In this document: positions 21,388 to 32,531 of the stretch, one piece after another
Layout: every line of letters starts with the position of its first letter
Position numbering within the stretch: the stretch's first letter is position 1
NCBI GenBank assembly: GCA_021464525.1
Contig: JADRCO010000309.1
Coordinates: 1-38,210 of the forward strand
DNA: 38,210 nucleotides
DNA from: Rhizophagus sp. LPA8_4_AMF
Lineage: Eukaryota > Glomeromycota > Glomeromycetes > Glomerales > Glomeraceae
Direction of reading: 5' to 3'
Notes under the pieces: generated by a model
What the model saw: only the letters and a program-made list of their open reading frames with translations
What the model was told of the DNA's origin: nothing
The model's database searches: none
Translations under genes and position numbers: made by a program

Positions 21388-21548
21388 CGCCCCCGCCCCA
21401 AGTCCTGGCCCACTTAATCTACGCGGTGAGTCCAGAACTCTGTAAGCGGGGGCTTTCAACTCTTCTTCTCCGACCGGCCATCAAGAAGGTAACGCGCAAA
21501 AGTGGCCGGCCGGATATGAAGGCAACACGCAAATGATCCGTGTTGCCC
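21388..21548. other. GC-rich island with three consecutive hairpins
   Basis: A GC-rich block inside the most AT-rich part of the window. Hairpin 1: GCCCCCGC (21389-21396) with GCGGGGGC (21446-21453), and inside it AGTCCTGG (21401-21408) with CCAGAACT (21432-21439), one mismatch. Hairpin 2: TCCGACCGGCCA (21469-21480) with TGGCCGGCCGGA (21503-21514), one mismatch. Hairpin 3: GGCAACACG (21521-21529) with CGTGTTGCC (21539-21547), perfect, 9-base loop. No coding frame and no match to tRNA or rRNA that I recognise. A structured non-coding RNA or a mobile element core would fit. Confidence 0.6.
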
Positions 21549-21575
21549 GATAAATTAAATCATTTTATATTTTTA

Positions 21576-21622
21576 TCCCTTTGATGATTTTTTATATTTA
21601 TAAAATTTTATCATCAAAGGGA
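21576..21622. repeat. 13-bp perfect inverted repeat
   Basis: TCCCTTTGATGAT (21576-21588) pairs with ATCATCAAAGGGA (21610-21622) around a 21-base AT loop. It follows directly on the GC-rich hairpins and may belong to the same unit. Confidence 0.7.
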
Positions 21623-21649
21623 AAGATTTCAAGTTTTTTATTATATTTA

Positions 21650-21672
21650 GGGGAAACATTTTTGTTTTCCCC
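21650..21672. repeat. Short hairpin GGGGAAA/TTTCCCC
   Basis: GGGGAAA (21650-21656) pairs with TTTCCCC (21666-21672). It is the last of five closely spaced hairpins. Confidence 0.5.
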
Positions 21673-24370
21673 ATAATATTATTGTGGTTTTAAAGGATGG
21701 TTTTATTTGAGATTTTATGTATTTTGAAAATAATTTATTAAATAAATATGATAACATTTTTTAAAGAAGATTTTTTTTAGCTATATTTTGAGAACTATTT
21801 ATAATCATTTGGAAGAGACATAATCTCGGGTTTAGATAAGCTGTTAAATTAACTTATGAGCTTTGTTTATATTATCGGTAATAATTTTCTGAAACTGATT
21901 CACTACAATATTACACAATTTGTTTAAGAATATACTGTATATGGATGATGAATTGATGATCCATCTTTTCATATGATTGAGTGATAATATGTAATTACAG
22001 TATATTTATAGTGAATGTAACTAATATGAATTTCATAAAAAAGGAAGTTTAATAACAAAGTTAATAACAATTAAATAATATATACCAAAAACATTTTCTT
22101 CGTACATTCTTTTTCCTTCGGATAATTCTTGATGTGAAAATAACTTATCGTATTATAAATAACCTTATTAAGATGAGATGGAACAAATTATATCAATTAT
22201 ATCAGAAATTTTTCTTCCGGTTTTTGCAGGTTACAATTTTAATGGATTTATTTATAATTTTGACTAGTCTAAATTTAATAAACTGGTTATCATAATGATT
22301 AAACAAATATACAGGTTATATTGTCTAATTTATGCGAATGTAATTACGTTACGCTTACGTTAGTTTAATAGAAGTTTCTCATGTAAGGAAACATCCGAAG
22401 GATTCCGATTATTCCGATTGTAAATTTTTTTTTTATCTGAAACCAATAAAAGAAGTTCGTAATAGTGAAAGTTTATGAAATGATCATCCATACTATAATG
22501 AATTTGATTGGTCCTTAAATTGAGACTTATCTTTCTTTATTTGATATTCCGATTACAAAATTTTCTTTAGAGAATATAAATTCATGTTCAATTTAGATGA
22601 AGTGATGAAAGCATGATTGGCGGCTTTTCAATTATTTTATAACATGATTTTTTTTATACGAACGTTAAGACGAATAGAATGAACGGATAGATGATCAATC
22701 AATTACTACTGCAGCATGATTAAAAATTCTTGTATATTTTTAGTAGTGATCCTGAATTTTAACGAGCGTCCACTTACCACAATTATTGAAATGGTTTCAA
22801 AATTCATAGTAAAATGAATTAACATAACTAATAAACGAATGTGATAAGCACAGCAATATTTGTTTACACGAATAAATTGATCATCCATAGTTATGAAAAT
22901 ACGATTGGACAAATAATTGATTCCTAGTTTGAATTGCGTAATAAAAGAAATTGACTAATTTCGATGCTTTCTTCCTTATGAACCATATTTGGATTATCTA
23001 GTGATAAGGATGTATCACTAAGAAAAAAAAATATAATTGTAATTTTAAACTGAACCAATTGTATCGAAAAACCTTGTTTTTGTGCAGCATATACTTGTAT
23101 TGAAAAGTTTTGAGTCGTGAATCTTAATCTTTTTATTAAAAAATATCATTATATCCTAAACAAACAATACATGGGTTTGGACAGATTTTTTTTTCTTTTA
23201 AAAAAATAAATTTACTTGTGGCGCAGTTAATAATTATTTTTTTTGTTTCTAAAATTTTTTAAATTTTATTTCGATTATTTTATGATATTTCCCAATAACA
23301 CAAATTTAGTTTTTTCTTATAAAATAGATTTTAAGTCCCTTTTATCACTCGTGTTTAGAATTATCAGATGGCAATTCCTGAATATTGTTACGAGTTTCTT
23401 TATTGAATCCTTTTTCTTTATTGAAAAGGTTTTATTTTACACAAGCGAGCTGAGTATTGGTGAAAATTATCAGATGATTAAAATTTTCAAAAAAATGACA
23501 TTTAAGCGAAAAGTATTTTATAAAGTTCAATAAATTATCGAAATTACGAAGTCTTAATTAATAATCCTGATAAAAAATTAAGAGTCAAGAGGATTATTGG
23601 ACTACTCCGCATTAATTTGACCACAAATTAGGTCCATGTTCATTTTATATATAGGGTTAGTTATATTGGTTTTATAAGTTTTACTTTTTTTAGGTTTTTG
23701 AGTTAATTTTTGGAACGATATTTTTCTTTTTCTAGTCGTTATATCATGTTTGTGTTGCCATCCGATATATGAGTTTCGAGTAATATCAGACGTAGCGATT
23801 TATCTAGGTAAATGCATATTTATTATTGCGGATTTACGGAGTTACAAAGCATTTAACGAGAATAAAAACGTCCGCGATCTTACCTATGTCTTGACGCAGT
23901 AGCTTATTTGACCTTCGACACGAAACAATTGAACGAATTGAAACGAAAGAATATTTATTATATTCATTATCTGAGTAACTAAAATAAGAATTTTTTTTGG
24001 CAAGTTTGAGATTTTATCTTAAATAATATCGTAGAATATATATACTTTAATTACTTTATAAATTAATTCAAGATTTCGAAATTATATTTAACAGATTAAC
24101 TAAGCAGCTTGATTGCCGGAGATCGCTAAAGCCAGACCATCCCAAAGCAATAGCAGATAGCAAGTAAACTATTTTGGAATGCCCCTAAATGTAATTATCC
24201 CCACAAAACATTTTATCCGAATTTTCTTATCCGTCAGTCCATTACTTATCTTTATCATTATAATTCTTAGTTGACATTGCGGAATATCCAGCAGTTAGAT
24301 TTTTTTAGGTGTCCATACCACTTTTTCTTCTATTGAACCAAAGTTCTTAAGCCCCCAAAAAAATAAAAAA
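21673..24370. other. Long intergenic stretch, no intact gene
   Basis: Short related words of the form GATCATCCATA, about 12-20 bases, then GATTGG occur near 22482 and 22877, with a looser GATGATCCAT near 21957, hinting at an old dispersed repeat. 23750-24200 is slightly richer in GC with no readable frame. The hydrophobic frame at 23243-23533 begins at TTG and is not convincing. Confidence 0.4.
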
Positions 24371-24719
24371 AACCCCATTAGTAATGGTTGGCACCAGGCG
24401 GAAGAGAATTTTCAATCAATCACCAGCATATTCCACAAGCAAAAGCTCCCAGAAAAGATGGTATCCAAGCCACATACGGTGTTCAAGAAGATTGCCCTTA
24501 TTAGCGTCGATAGATCCGTCATCCTGCCCTAGATCTTGCACAATAAGGGATAAAGGAATAAAATTCCTTACTGCCATGGTCCTTTGGGATATCAATCATA
24601 CTAGAAGCCAGCAGGTACATAGACCGAACCCTCATCCAGGAAAGCTAGTTCTTCTTCCCTTCAACTTTTCAATGTATGTACAAACGACATTCATTATAAT
24701 TAGTTTTTACTACAACTAA
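24371..24719 (+). pseudogene. Coding relic of unknown family
   Basis: GC content rises sharply. One frame is open for 111 codons (24384-24719), rich in Arg, Ser and Pro. A second frame gives WHQAEENFQSITSIFHKQKL and then MVSKPHTVFKKIALISVDRS before a stop, and looks more like a real protein. It is likely a fragment of a dead gene or retroelement. No motif assigned. Confidence 0.3.
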
Positions 24720-26042
24720 ATAAAGGAGCCATATACATGGATTATTTTTAATCATTCTTGAATAATTCAATAAAAAATTATCAAAAATTTCTAATTAATT
24801 CATTCATTTAAAAATCATTAATTTCAGCATCATGACAAAGTGAACGAAATTCTAATCATTTTTTTCAGTTTGATATTTTAATAATTGTAATTTTCTTTTA
24901 ACATGATTTTTTAAAAATTAAAAAAAGTATTATTTTCTTTTAATAGATTATTAACATTCTTTAATTTATTATTTTTTTTTTTTATAGTGAGATTGATCGT
25001 CATTTTCGCTTTTCTTTTGAGAAAACAATATAATTGAATTCGTTTTATCCATTCATTTAAATAAATATTTCGGAAGTTTCATTTTTTTATTTTTAAAAAA
25101 AGCTATGGATAACCAAATGGCGCGATGGAGCAGTAATTAATTAACCATTACGCGAGCACTGCACCATTAACCAACAGTTTAAACTACATATAATATTAAT
25201 CTAATTCGTTACTTTAATAACTTTATGCACTTATGAAACTTATGAAAGATTGAAAGCAAGCAAAAATACGTATACAGATGAGGTTTTATATTCTTTAGAA
25301 AAATTTAAATGACAGCTGAATTTAATAAATTCATCAATCTATATAGGTATTCCATAGTAAAAAAAAAAATAACATAAAAAACGATTTCAATGTTTATTTA
25401 ACAAATAATGAAAAAAGGTTATGAAGTAAAATAAAGTAAATAACGTATTTCATCAATTTCTCCTATTTTTCGTTATGACAAATAACTTGAAGAATGTCAT
25501 TTCCAATATTATATGTAACATCATGGAATTAAGAAGAAAAAAAGCTAAATTATACAGTTTATTAAAAAAAACGCGCTAAAAAAAAGTTAAAAAAAAAGGA
25601 TCGACGCATGTTGTACGTGATGTTGTGATTGCCGATTTAATATAAATAAGGGGCTTTTTCCGATATAAATTTTTTATTAAAAAAAAATTTTTTTTCTATA
25701 ATTTTTTTTAAAGTTATATTAAGATACGTTTAACCTTACGAAAAGTGTTAACAGGTTAGAGGTCATTAGTTCAGAGAAGCTTTTGTTGCGGCATTATGTT
25801 TTTTTTTGCCATTGATTTATCTGTTATCACCTTTTTTTATTTTGTGTAGTAATTTTTTACTCGTTACAAAGAATGGACATGCCGTAATATTCTGGAGAAT
25901 CACGATAAGTTGAAGGAAACTTAATGAGGTGAATTATTTGAGTATCGAGTAGTGGTTAAAAAATTAGAGATCGAAATTTAAAATTTTCTTATTTAAATAG
26001 AAATAAAATTAATAAAATTGATTTTACAAAATAACATTTAAA
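24720..26042. other. Intergenic, no gene seen
   Basis: AT-rich. 25115-25180 holds a GC-richer patch with GGCGCGATGGAGCAG and a near-inverted repeat of TAATTAATTAACCATTA. Otherwise nothing recognised. Confidence 0.4.
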
Positions 26043-26309
26043 AGTTGGGGTTGGTTTATACACTTTGATGAGAAAGATGAATCCACCGATTTTTACAAAG
26101 TAACGGAACAGACATTTAAAATTACTGTTTCCGGTGATTTTCGTAGGCCAATTAAATTTATGAAGTCTCAGGTAAGGGTGTTTGTCTCATAATTTACTTT
26201 ATAGAAATTAAAAAATTTTTTTTTTGTTTAGGAAAACGAAAATCAAAGAAATAATGAAAATAATGAAATTAATAGAGAAAATAATGAAAAAATTGGCCGA
26301 TTTAAATAA
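26043..26309 (+). CDS. Possible small two-exon gene piece, unknown function
   Basis: The frame SWGWFIHFDEKDESTDFYKV, TEQTFKITVSGDFRRPIKFM, KSQ ends at 26171 with CAG|GTAAGG. A 60-bp GT-AG intron (26172-26231) joins it in frame to ENENQRNNENNEINRENNEK, IGRFK and TAA at 26307-26309. The splice signals are good and the frame carries across. No start codon is seen, so upstream exons are missing or the gene is a relic. Family not recognised. It lies just 5' of a kinase relic on the same strand. Confidence 0.4.
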
Positions 26310-26495
26310 ATCACGTTTGTGTTACATGATCATATGATAAAGATATAGGTAAGTTAACTTTTTGATAGCGTATATAGTAATTATAGAGGCAATATCCCTT
26401 TTTTTTTATTCTTTAAAAGAGAAAAACTTACAAATATTCTTTTTAATAGCTTTAAAAGACGTTGTTTGTTAGAAGTTTTTTATTTTTTTCACGTA

Positions 26496-27456
26496 GAGGA
26501 ATTAATCCATCGAGATTTGCATATTGGTAATATATTAAAGTTTGAAGATGAAACTGTTATAACAGACATGGGTTTATGAAGTTATTAACATATTATTTGT
26601 TTTTTTTTTTAAAAAAAAAATGCAATTAGTAAAATAATCCTTACTTTGGATCTTTAAACTTCTGGTTGATGCACTTAAAGGCCTGCTTTTATAGGCGGCA
26701 TTTAGAATATTTGTTATAGTTCCAATATCTGGTGACTTTAATTTTAATTAAAACATTGTTTTTACCATTTGCTGTGATTGTAATAAAAATTAAATTTTAT
26801 ATTTTTAGGGACAAATATAGCAACACCTGGTGAAATTCCTTCGATTGAGGCGTGTGTATAACAAATAATTTATCAGTTGGTAAATTGTCAATCTCACAGA
26901 AGTAAGTATTATTTGTATTTTGTGTTTTTATAAAATATTTTAAGATTAATATTTTCGTTTTATGAATTCCCTACAGTTGTCAAATTCGCTTAACAAATAT
27001 TACCTTGAAGAAATTGTATTAGTATACTTTTTTAAACGTTAGTATTCATCATGTGGTTTATGTCCGGTTTATCTGTTAACGTTATAATATGTAATTTAAT
27101 TGACGATTTAACTTTTTATTATTTTTTGTTATGTTTTATCGTGTTAATATTAAAATACATGATTTTTTATCCAAAAGTTGAGATCATAACGAATTAAGTT
27201 ATTATTTTGTATCAATAATAATTTTTCTTAAAATATTCATAATACTGTATATTTTATAATAAAATGTTTTTAAGTTGGATCGCAAAAGAATTAACATTTC
27301 CAAGTTGTGTAAAAAGAATGTATAACGAAGAATCTAATTTCGAACATTTTTTCTTGTTTGGACGATATCAACGCTCGAAATTTAACAGATAAATATATGG
27401 AAAATAATTTTGTAGAGAAAAAGCCATCAACGTCACGACATTCACATTTCTATTAA
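26496..27456 (+). pseudogene. Protein kinase relic
   Basis: 26496-26579 reads EELIHRDLHIGNILKFEDET, VITDMGL and TGA: the catalytic loop (HRDLHIGNIL) and the DFG region (DMG) of a kinase like the intact gene at 3259-5110. An AG acceptor stands at 26495-26496. The activation loop and APE region are not readable. About 27315-27456 gives NLISNIFSCLDDINARNLTD and then KYMENNFVEKKPSTSRHSHF before a stop, which looks like the low-complexity tail such kinases carry. The middle is lost, so the gene is dead. Confidence 0.6.
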
Positions 27457-28095
27457 TATTTTTTTTTTTGTTCAAAAAAGGAAAATTGGATTTGCACATA
27501 AATCTTTCTTTTTTAGTGTATCCTTCCTTTTAGGCGGAGGTTTTTTTATTTTACGTGCTTTTAAATAATGTCCGATACGAAACAACACCCAATTAAAAAA
27601 GGTGCTTTTTAACGTACCGTACATGCGTAAAAATTTTCCGCGGTATAATATAATATACAAAGAATCTTTGTAAAAAATTTCGTCACTTTTATTCAGTAAA
27701 ATTCTTCACCTTATTTGACGAAATTAATTACCATATATTATATATGTTGAATGAATGAATTCTTAATACATAATGAAAATTTAATTTTTCTATAACGAAA
27801 TGTTATTAAGTATACTAGAATGTTCCATCCGTTAGATCATCTTCCTTTTTAAGGAAACAAATATGAATATCATTTTTTTCTAGATTAGACACAGAGAAAA
27901 AACATTTACCCATATTAAGAAATACATGAATGTAATTAACATTTTGCATGGCATGCATTTTAAAACTCCGAGAATTTTTTATTTATAAAAAAAATTCTTT
28001 TTTTCTTTTTTGTTTTATAACCAACCTTTTTTTTTATCCTCTTCATTTTTGGCTTCCAAAAAAAAAATTTTTTTTTTTTAAAAATAAATAAAAAT
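27457..28095. other. Upstream region of the MLKL-like gene
   Basis: AT-rich, with homopolymer T then A runs just before the ATG at 28096 (28028-28095), as in the leader of the other genes here. No clear TATA or CCAAT box. Confidence 0.4.
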
Positions 28096-30634
28096 ATGAT
28101 TAAGTTTAATAAAGGTAAAAAACGACAAACCAATGATGATGGATTAAAGGAAAGAGAATCAAAAAATCCTCGTATTGAAATTAATGATGAAGATTCAGCA
28201 ATGATAATAGATAATTCAAATTCTTATTATAATGATATTTTAGCAAATCCTCAATATTATTCACAAGAGAGAAATTCTTTAAGTTATAAAACATCACAAG
28301 AGGATAATGAATTATCAAGTGGATTAAATAGATTAGAAATTGATAAAGTTCAAGTATTATCAGTAGCACGTACAGTAGTAGAAGGAACTTCTAGTGTTGC
28401 TAAAAATTTTGCTACTTTTGCACCATTTATTAATTCATTTCTTGATATAGGAAAAGAAATTATTGCATTATATGAAAAAGCTGAACATAATAAAGAATTA
28501 TGTGGTTTCTTATTAAAAAGATGTAATTTTGCTATGGCAGAAGTACAAGATTTAGTTATTAGAAAAACTGAATATTCAGATTTTTTTTCAAAACAAGAAA
28601 ATTTAAGTTTATTTAAAGGATTTATTGATTGTATGAAAAGAATCAAAAAATTTATTGCAGATGTTAGTCAATTTAATAAACTTAAAAAATTTTTATATGC
28701 AAATAGTATTGAAGAGAATTGTACTAGACTTGAACAAGAATTTGAAGGTTATATGAATAGTTTAAATTTTTCTTTTGCTTTAAGAGCTAGAAATGAATTT
28801 GCAACAATGAAATATGATATGAAACAAATTAAAGATTTATTATTTTGTGTATATGGAGTTTCTGATGATAAACAAATTCAACAAAATTATTTTGATGGTA
28901 TGGATTTAGTCGTTGAAAGAAATAAAGAATTTCAAAATCAAAATAAACAAAGAAAATTATTAGATTCATCTGAAGTAGAAGAAAGTGAACCTTTACTTGA
29001 TGGTATTCAATATCGTAAAACTAATGTTTACCCTTCAAAAAGAATTGGGAAACGTACTTCACTTGATAATTGTGATGAATTTTGTTTTAAAGAATTTTCA
29101 AATAGTTCTTCCCCTTCAGGAAAATTTAGTAATGAACAAACTCAAATTGAAATTAGAAGACAAGTTAATATTCTTAAAGAATTAAAAAATTCTGATCATA
29201 TTATAAGATTTTATGGTGTGGCTAAAGAAGATACAAAATATTATTTGGTTACTGAATGGATGGAATATGGTAATTTACATGAATATTATACGAATTATAG
29301 AGATAGTGTTAATTTAGAGATTAAGATCAAAATTGCTTTGGATATTTGTCGTGGCGTCGCTTATCTTCATGGATGTAAAGTAAGTTGACATTTATTTCAT
29401 TAAAAGAAATCTTTTAATTTTTAAGAAAAAAAAAAAAATCTTACTTACAAATCTTTTTTCGTTGAATTAGATTCTTCATCATGACATTCAATCGGCAAAT
29501 ATTCTAGTTAATGAACTTCGTAAAGTTAAAATAGCAAATTTTGGTTTAAGTAAAAAATTTTCCGATATCACAAGAAACATTACTCATAATTTGGAAAATA
29601 TAAGATATATGGCTCCAGAAAAATTATTATTGGATAATAACGAAATTAATAATAATGATAATAAAAAAAAGAAAGTTCCTTACGATTCTAAATGTGAAAT
29701 TTATAGGTAAAAAAAATATTTTTTTACGTAAAAAGCTTATTATTTTAAATGTAAAAATAACTTACTCTTTATTATAGTGTTGGAGCATTATTGTGGGAAA
29801 TCGCTGAATTAAAAAAACCTCATTCTGATATTAGCTCAGAATTACTCGTTAGTATTAGAAAACGTGTCAAGGAAAATTATGTGTTACCGTTTTCAAGTGA
29901 TGTGCCTTTTGAATGGAAATCAGTAGTATCAAGAGGTAAAGTAGAATATTACCATTTTTTATTTTTAACGTAAAAAATTAAAATTTCTAAACATTTTCTT
30001 TTTTTTTTTTCTAGCTACGGAGTATGAACCAGAATGGCGTATTAAAATATCGGATATTTGTATTGAACTTTACAGATTACATAAAAAATATTCAAGTCAA
30101 AATTCTATGCCTCCATTATCTCCTACACCTACTGCTGTTACGATTCCTTCAGTTGAAGAAGCAGTTCGTGAACATAAATCTCCAAATGGGAATAAACGAT
30201 TGGCGTGGCAAAGTTTTTCTTATCATTCAGAAACTGATATTGAAGCAAAATATTGGTACGGATATTATTATTATCATGAAGAAATTCCTGAATTACAACG
30301 TATTAGTAAAGAAGAAAGAATTAGGATCGCTATAAATATATTTAAAGAAACTGCTGATAAAGGAAATCCTTCGGCTCAATTAAGATATGGAATGTGTTTA
30401 TGGAAAGGTGAAGGTGTTGCTATAGATTCTCATGAAGCTCTTAAATATTTAAAGATGGCAGCTAATCAAGGAAATTCTGCTGCTATGTATATTATTGGAA
30501 AAGCTTATTGGAATGGTGGTAATGATATCGAACAAGATAAAATACAAGGCGCTGAATATTTAAAAAGGGCAGCTAACAGTGATCATCCTACAGCTAAAAA
30601 AATGTGTTTGGAAAATAGTATATATTATTCGTAA
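28096..30634 (+). CDS. MLKL-like pseudokinase with Sel1 repeats, four exons
   Basis: Exons 28096-29379, 29471-29706, 29778-29935 and 30015-30634 join in frame (introns 91, 71 and 79 bp, all GT-AG) to 765 residues. Residues 1-80 are polar. About 85-255 form a helical bundle with the look of the MLKL N-terminal (HeLo-like) domain (SVAKNFATFAPFINSFLDIG). A kinase-like domain covers about 312-610: K332 in CFKEF could be the beta-3 lysine, no glycine-rich loop precedes it, the catalytic loop is HHDIQSANILV (D433, N438), DFG is replaced by NFG (451-453), and MAPE is at 475-478. Loss of the DFG aspartate predicts little or no catalysis, as in MLKL itself. The C-terminus (about 660-760) holds two to three Sel1 repeats. 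In animals MLKL bundles breach membranes in necroptosis, and fungal HeLo-like proteins act in cell death; such a role here is inference. Confidence 0.88.
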
Positions 30635-31034
30635 ATTGTAGTTTTGTTTTATTGTATGAATAATTATTTTTTATTTACATTATGTAGTGGTATAAGTAAA
30701 ATCGTCGACCAATAATATGATTCTTAAAGTAAATGAGAATACATAGAGATTTATAAGTAAAGATTTATTTTAAAATGTTAATCTATATATTATAGATTTT
30801 ATAGACTAAATAAATGATACAATACTAAACAACTTAGTTTAAAATACTATAAGTTTTTTTTTTCAGAATATAAAAAAATATTCTATTTTTTCTTATCATA
30901 AATGAAAAACTAATTTAATGAGGAAATTAACGCGGAAGTAATCACGCGTTACATACATATGTAAAAAAGCTAAAATGTATATTTTTAAATTTAAGAATGG
31001 GTACTGTTGTTAAACGACACAAGCATGATTATTT
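30635..31034. other. 3' flank of the MLKL-like gene
   Basis: AT-rich, with AATAAATGATACA at about 30809 as a possible late poly(A) signal. CGCGGAAGTAATCACGCG at about 30930-30947 is a near inverted repeat. No gene. Confidence 0.4.
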
Positions 31035-31300
31035 CCATTTGAAATTTAAATATGTTGAAATGGTGGATTCAATAACGTCTATTCAGCTTTGGATGGAAGG
31101 ACCTAGTTGGATTTGGGATTAAGACGCACATGAGTGGACTCGAGGTAGCCAATGCTTTCTGCTTTGAAACGTCTTGATAATTCACAAAGTATTTCAAATT
31201 ATCACATTTAACTTTGTTAGGACGTTTTATGATTGAACAATTTACGCCTAAAGTTGAAGAAATCATCATTAAACCATACATATACATATTATTCATAATG
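31035..31300 (-). pseudogene. Gene relic, left arm of an inverted pair
   Basis: The minus-strand frame 31069-31296 is open for 75 codons and contains DNLKYFVNYQDVSKQKALAT. Its DNA matches the plus-strand block 31765-31945 at roughly two bases in three (TTGAAAT, GTGAATTATCAAG, GCATTGGC, CATCCAA, AGCTGAATAGA, CAACATATTTAA in the same order). Family unknown. Confidence 0.45.
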
Positions 31301-31379
31301 ATTTAGGAAAAAAATTCTTACCCGTCTCGCTTATTTCCGGTTAGCGGTAACGAGATAATGAATGGAAATTATTGATGTA

Positions 31380-31985
31380 AGCGATCTGCTAACAATTTTA
31401 ATAAGGGCCGCTCCTTTATTCGATCGTCTTTGACTTGGCGGCACTATATTCTTTGGAAGGAATTTTCAGACAAATATGTTTAAAAAGATCTTATCTTCGA
31501 CAACGGAGCTTTCTTCTGAAAATTTTTGAACAAATCCATAAGAATGAAGAATCTACTATGGCGATATATGTCTTTACGGGAATTAGCGGGAAATCTTTGT
31601 AGATGAGATCAACATATAGTAGAACGAACCGAATCATCGAATCAGGTTATTTTTGTTTGTGTTTTTGTGATACAACAAATGAAGCTATTCTACTAAAAAA
31701 TTTTTTAAAGATAAGATGGAAAAACATATACAGATCATTAGATTCCGTACGTTCTACCGGTATAAATAAGGACTTGAAATGTTTGGTGAATTATCAAGGA
31801 ATTTTAAAACAATGATCATTGGCCCAACATGTGTCCATTCACACGTGACATTATCCTATATCCATATAGGTTTTTTCATCCAAGAGCTGAATAGAGACTT
31901 TGAATTCTCCATACAACATATTTAACCATTTCGAATTTATCAAGAGTGACATTTATAGGATATATTCGTAAGTCTTTAAGGTAAG
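31380..31985 (+). pseudogene. Gene relic, right arm of an inverted pair
   Basis: Protein-like pieces such as NKGRSFIRSSLTWRHYILWK near 31400 and MKNLLWRYMSLRELAGNL near 31545 occur in one frame with stops between. 31765-31945 mirrors 31035-31200 on the other strand. The open frame 31603-31815 ends in KDLKCLVNYQGILKQ, matching the left arm's NLKYFVNYQDVSKQ. Both arms are dead copies of one unknown gene. Confidence 0.4.
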
Positions 31986-32285
31986 TACTGCTTCAAAGAG
32001 GAGAGTGATTTTATCTAATAAGGAGCGTTATTTGTTTATCAAAACTTTGGGTATTTTTGGTTCTCTTGGAATACATTTATCTCTTGTGAAATAGCATTTT
32101 TGGAGTCGTCGATCAAATGATTATCGTATGTTCAAATGAATCATAAAACATAATGTATCTTAATTTATCTTAATTGAAAGAAGTATTTAAAAAAAAATGC
32201 TTTATTAAACAGAAATATTCATAATTATCGAAATTATTACATTTTAAATGTAAAATGAGAATGTAAATAGGAAGTTGAATTTCTT

Positions 32286-32318
<33 letters not shown>

Positions 32319-32416
32319 AAAAAAATCAATCATATTTATGTGTCGTGGCTTCTCAACTAATAAATAATTCCAAAATTCTCAATTAAGAATGCATCAACGC
32401 CAAGTTAGAAATAATT
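31986..32416. other. Intergenic, no gene seen
   Basis: AT-rich with an A-rich run near 32290-32325. Nothing recognised. Confidence 0.5.
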
Positions 32417-32531
32417 TCCGAAAAAGTTTTTATTAAGAAATCTAGATTTTTAAACCTTCCGAAAAAGTTTTTATTAAGAAATCTAGCTTTTAAACCCTTC
32501 CGAAAAAGTTTTTATTAAAGAAATCTAGATT
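32417..32531. repeat. 41-bp tandem repeat, nearly three copies
   Basis: TCCGAAAAAGTTTTTATTAA opens each unit at 32417, 32458 and 32499 and is followed by GAAATCTAGnTTnTTAAACC. The first two spacings are exactly 41 bases, and the third copy is cut short after ATCTAGAT. Confidence 0.9.

Noticed and set aside
21388-21548. tRNA or rRNA fragment as explanation of the GC-rich island
   Set aside because: No anticodon/T-loop arrangement (no GTTCGA-type loop) and no rRNA core sequence that I recognise.
23243-23533. Hydrophobic 96-codon frame
   Set aside because: Starts at TTG, rich in Phe/Ile/Lys as random AT-rich DNA gives, with no homologous motif or promoter.
28181-28646. Minus-strand frames inside the MLKL-like gene
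   Set aside because: Shadows of exon 1; no motif and no splice context.
30024-30335. Plus-strand frame overlapping the last exon of the MLKL-like gene
   Set aside because: Out of frame with the spliced product, which is supported by Sel1 repeats and by the kinase C-lobe.
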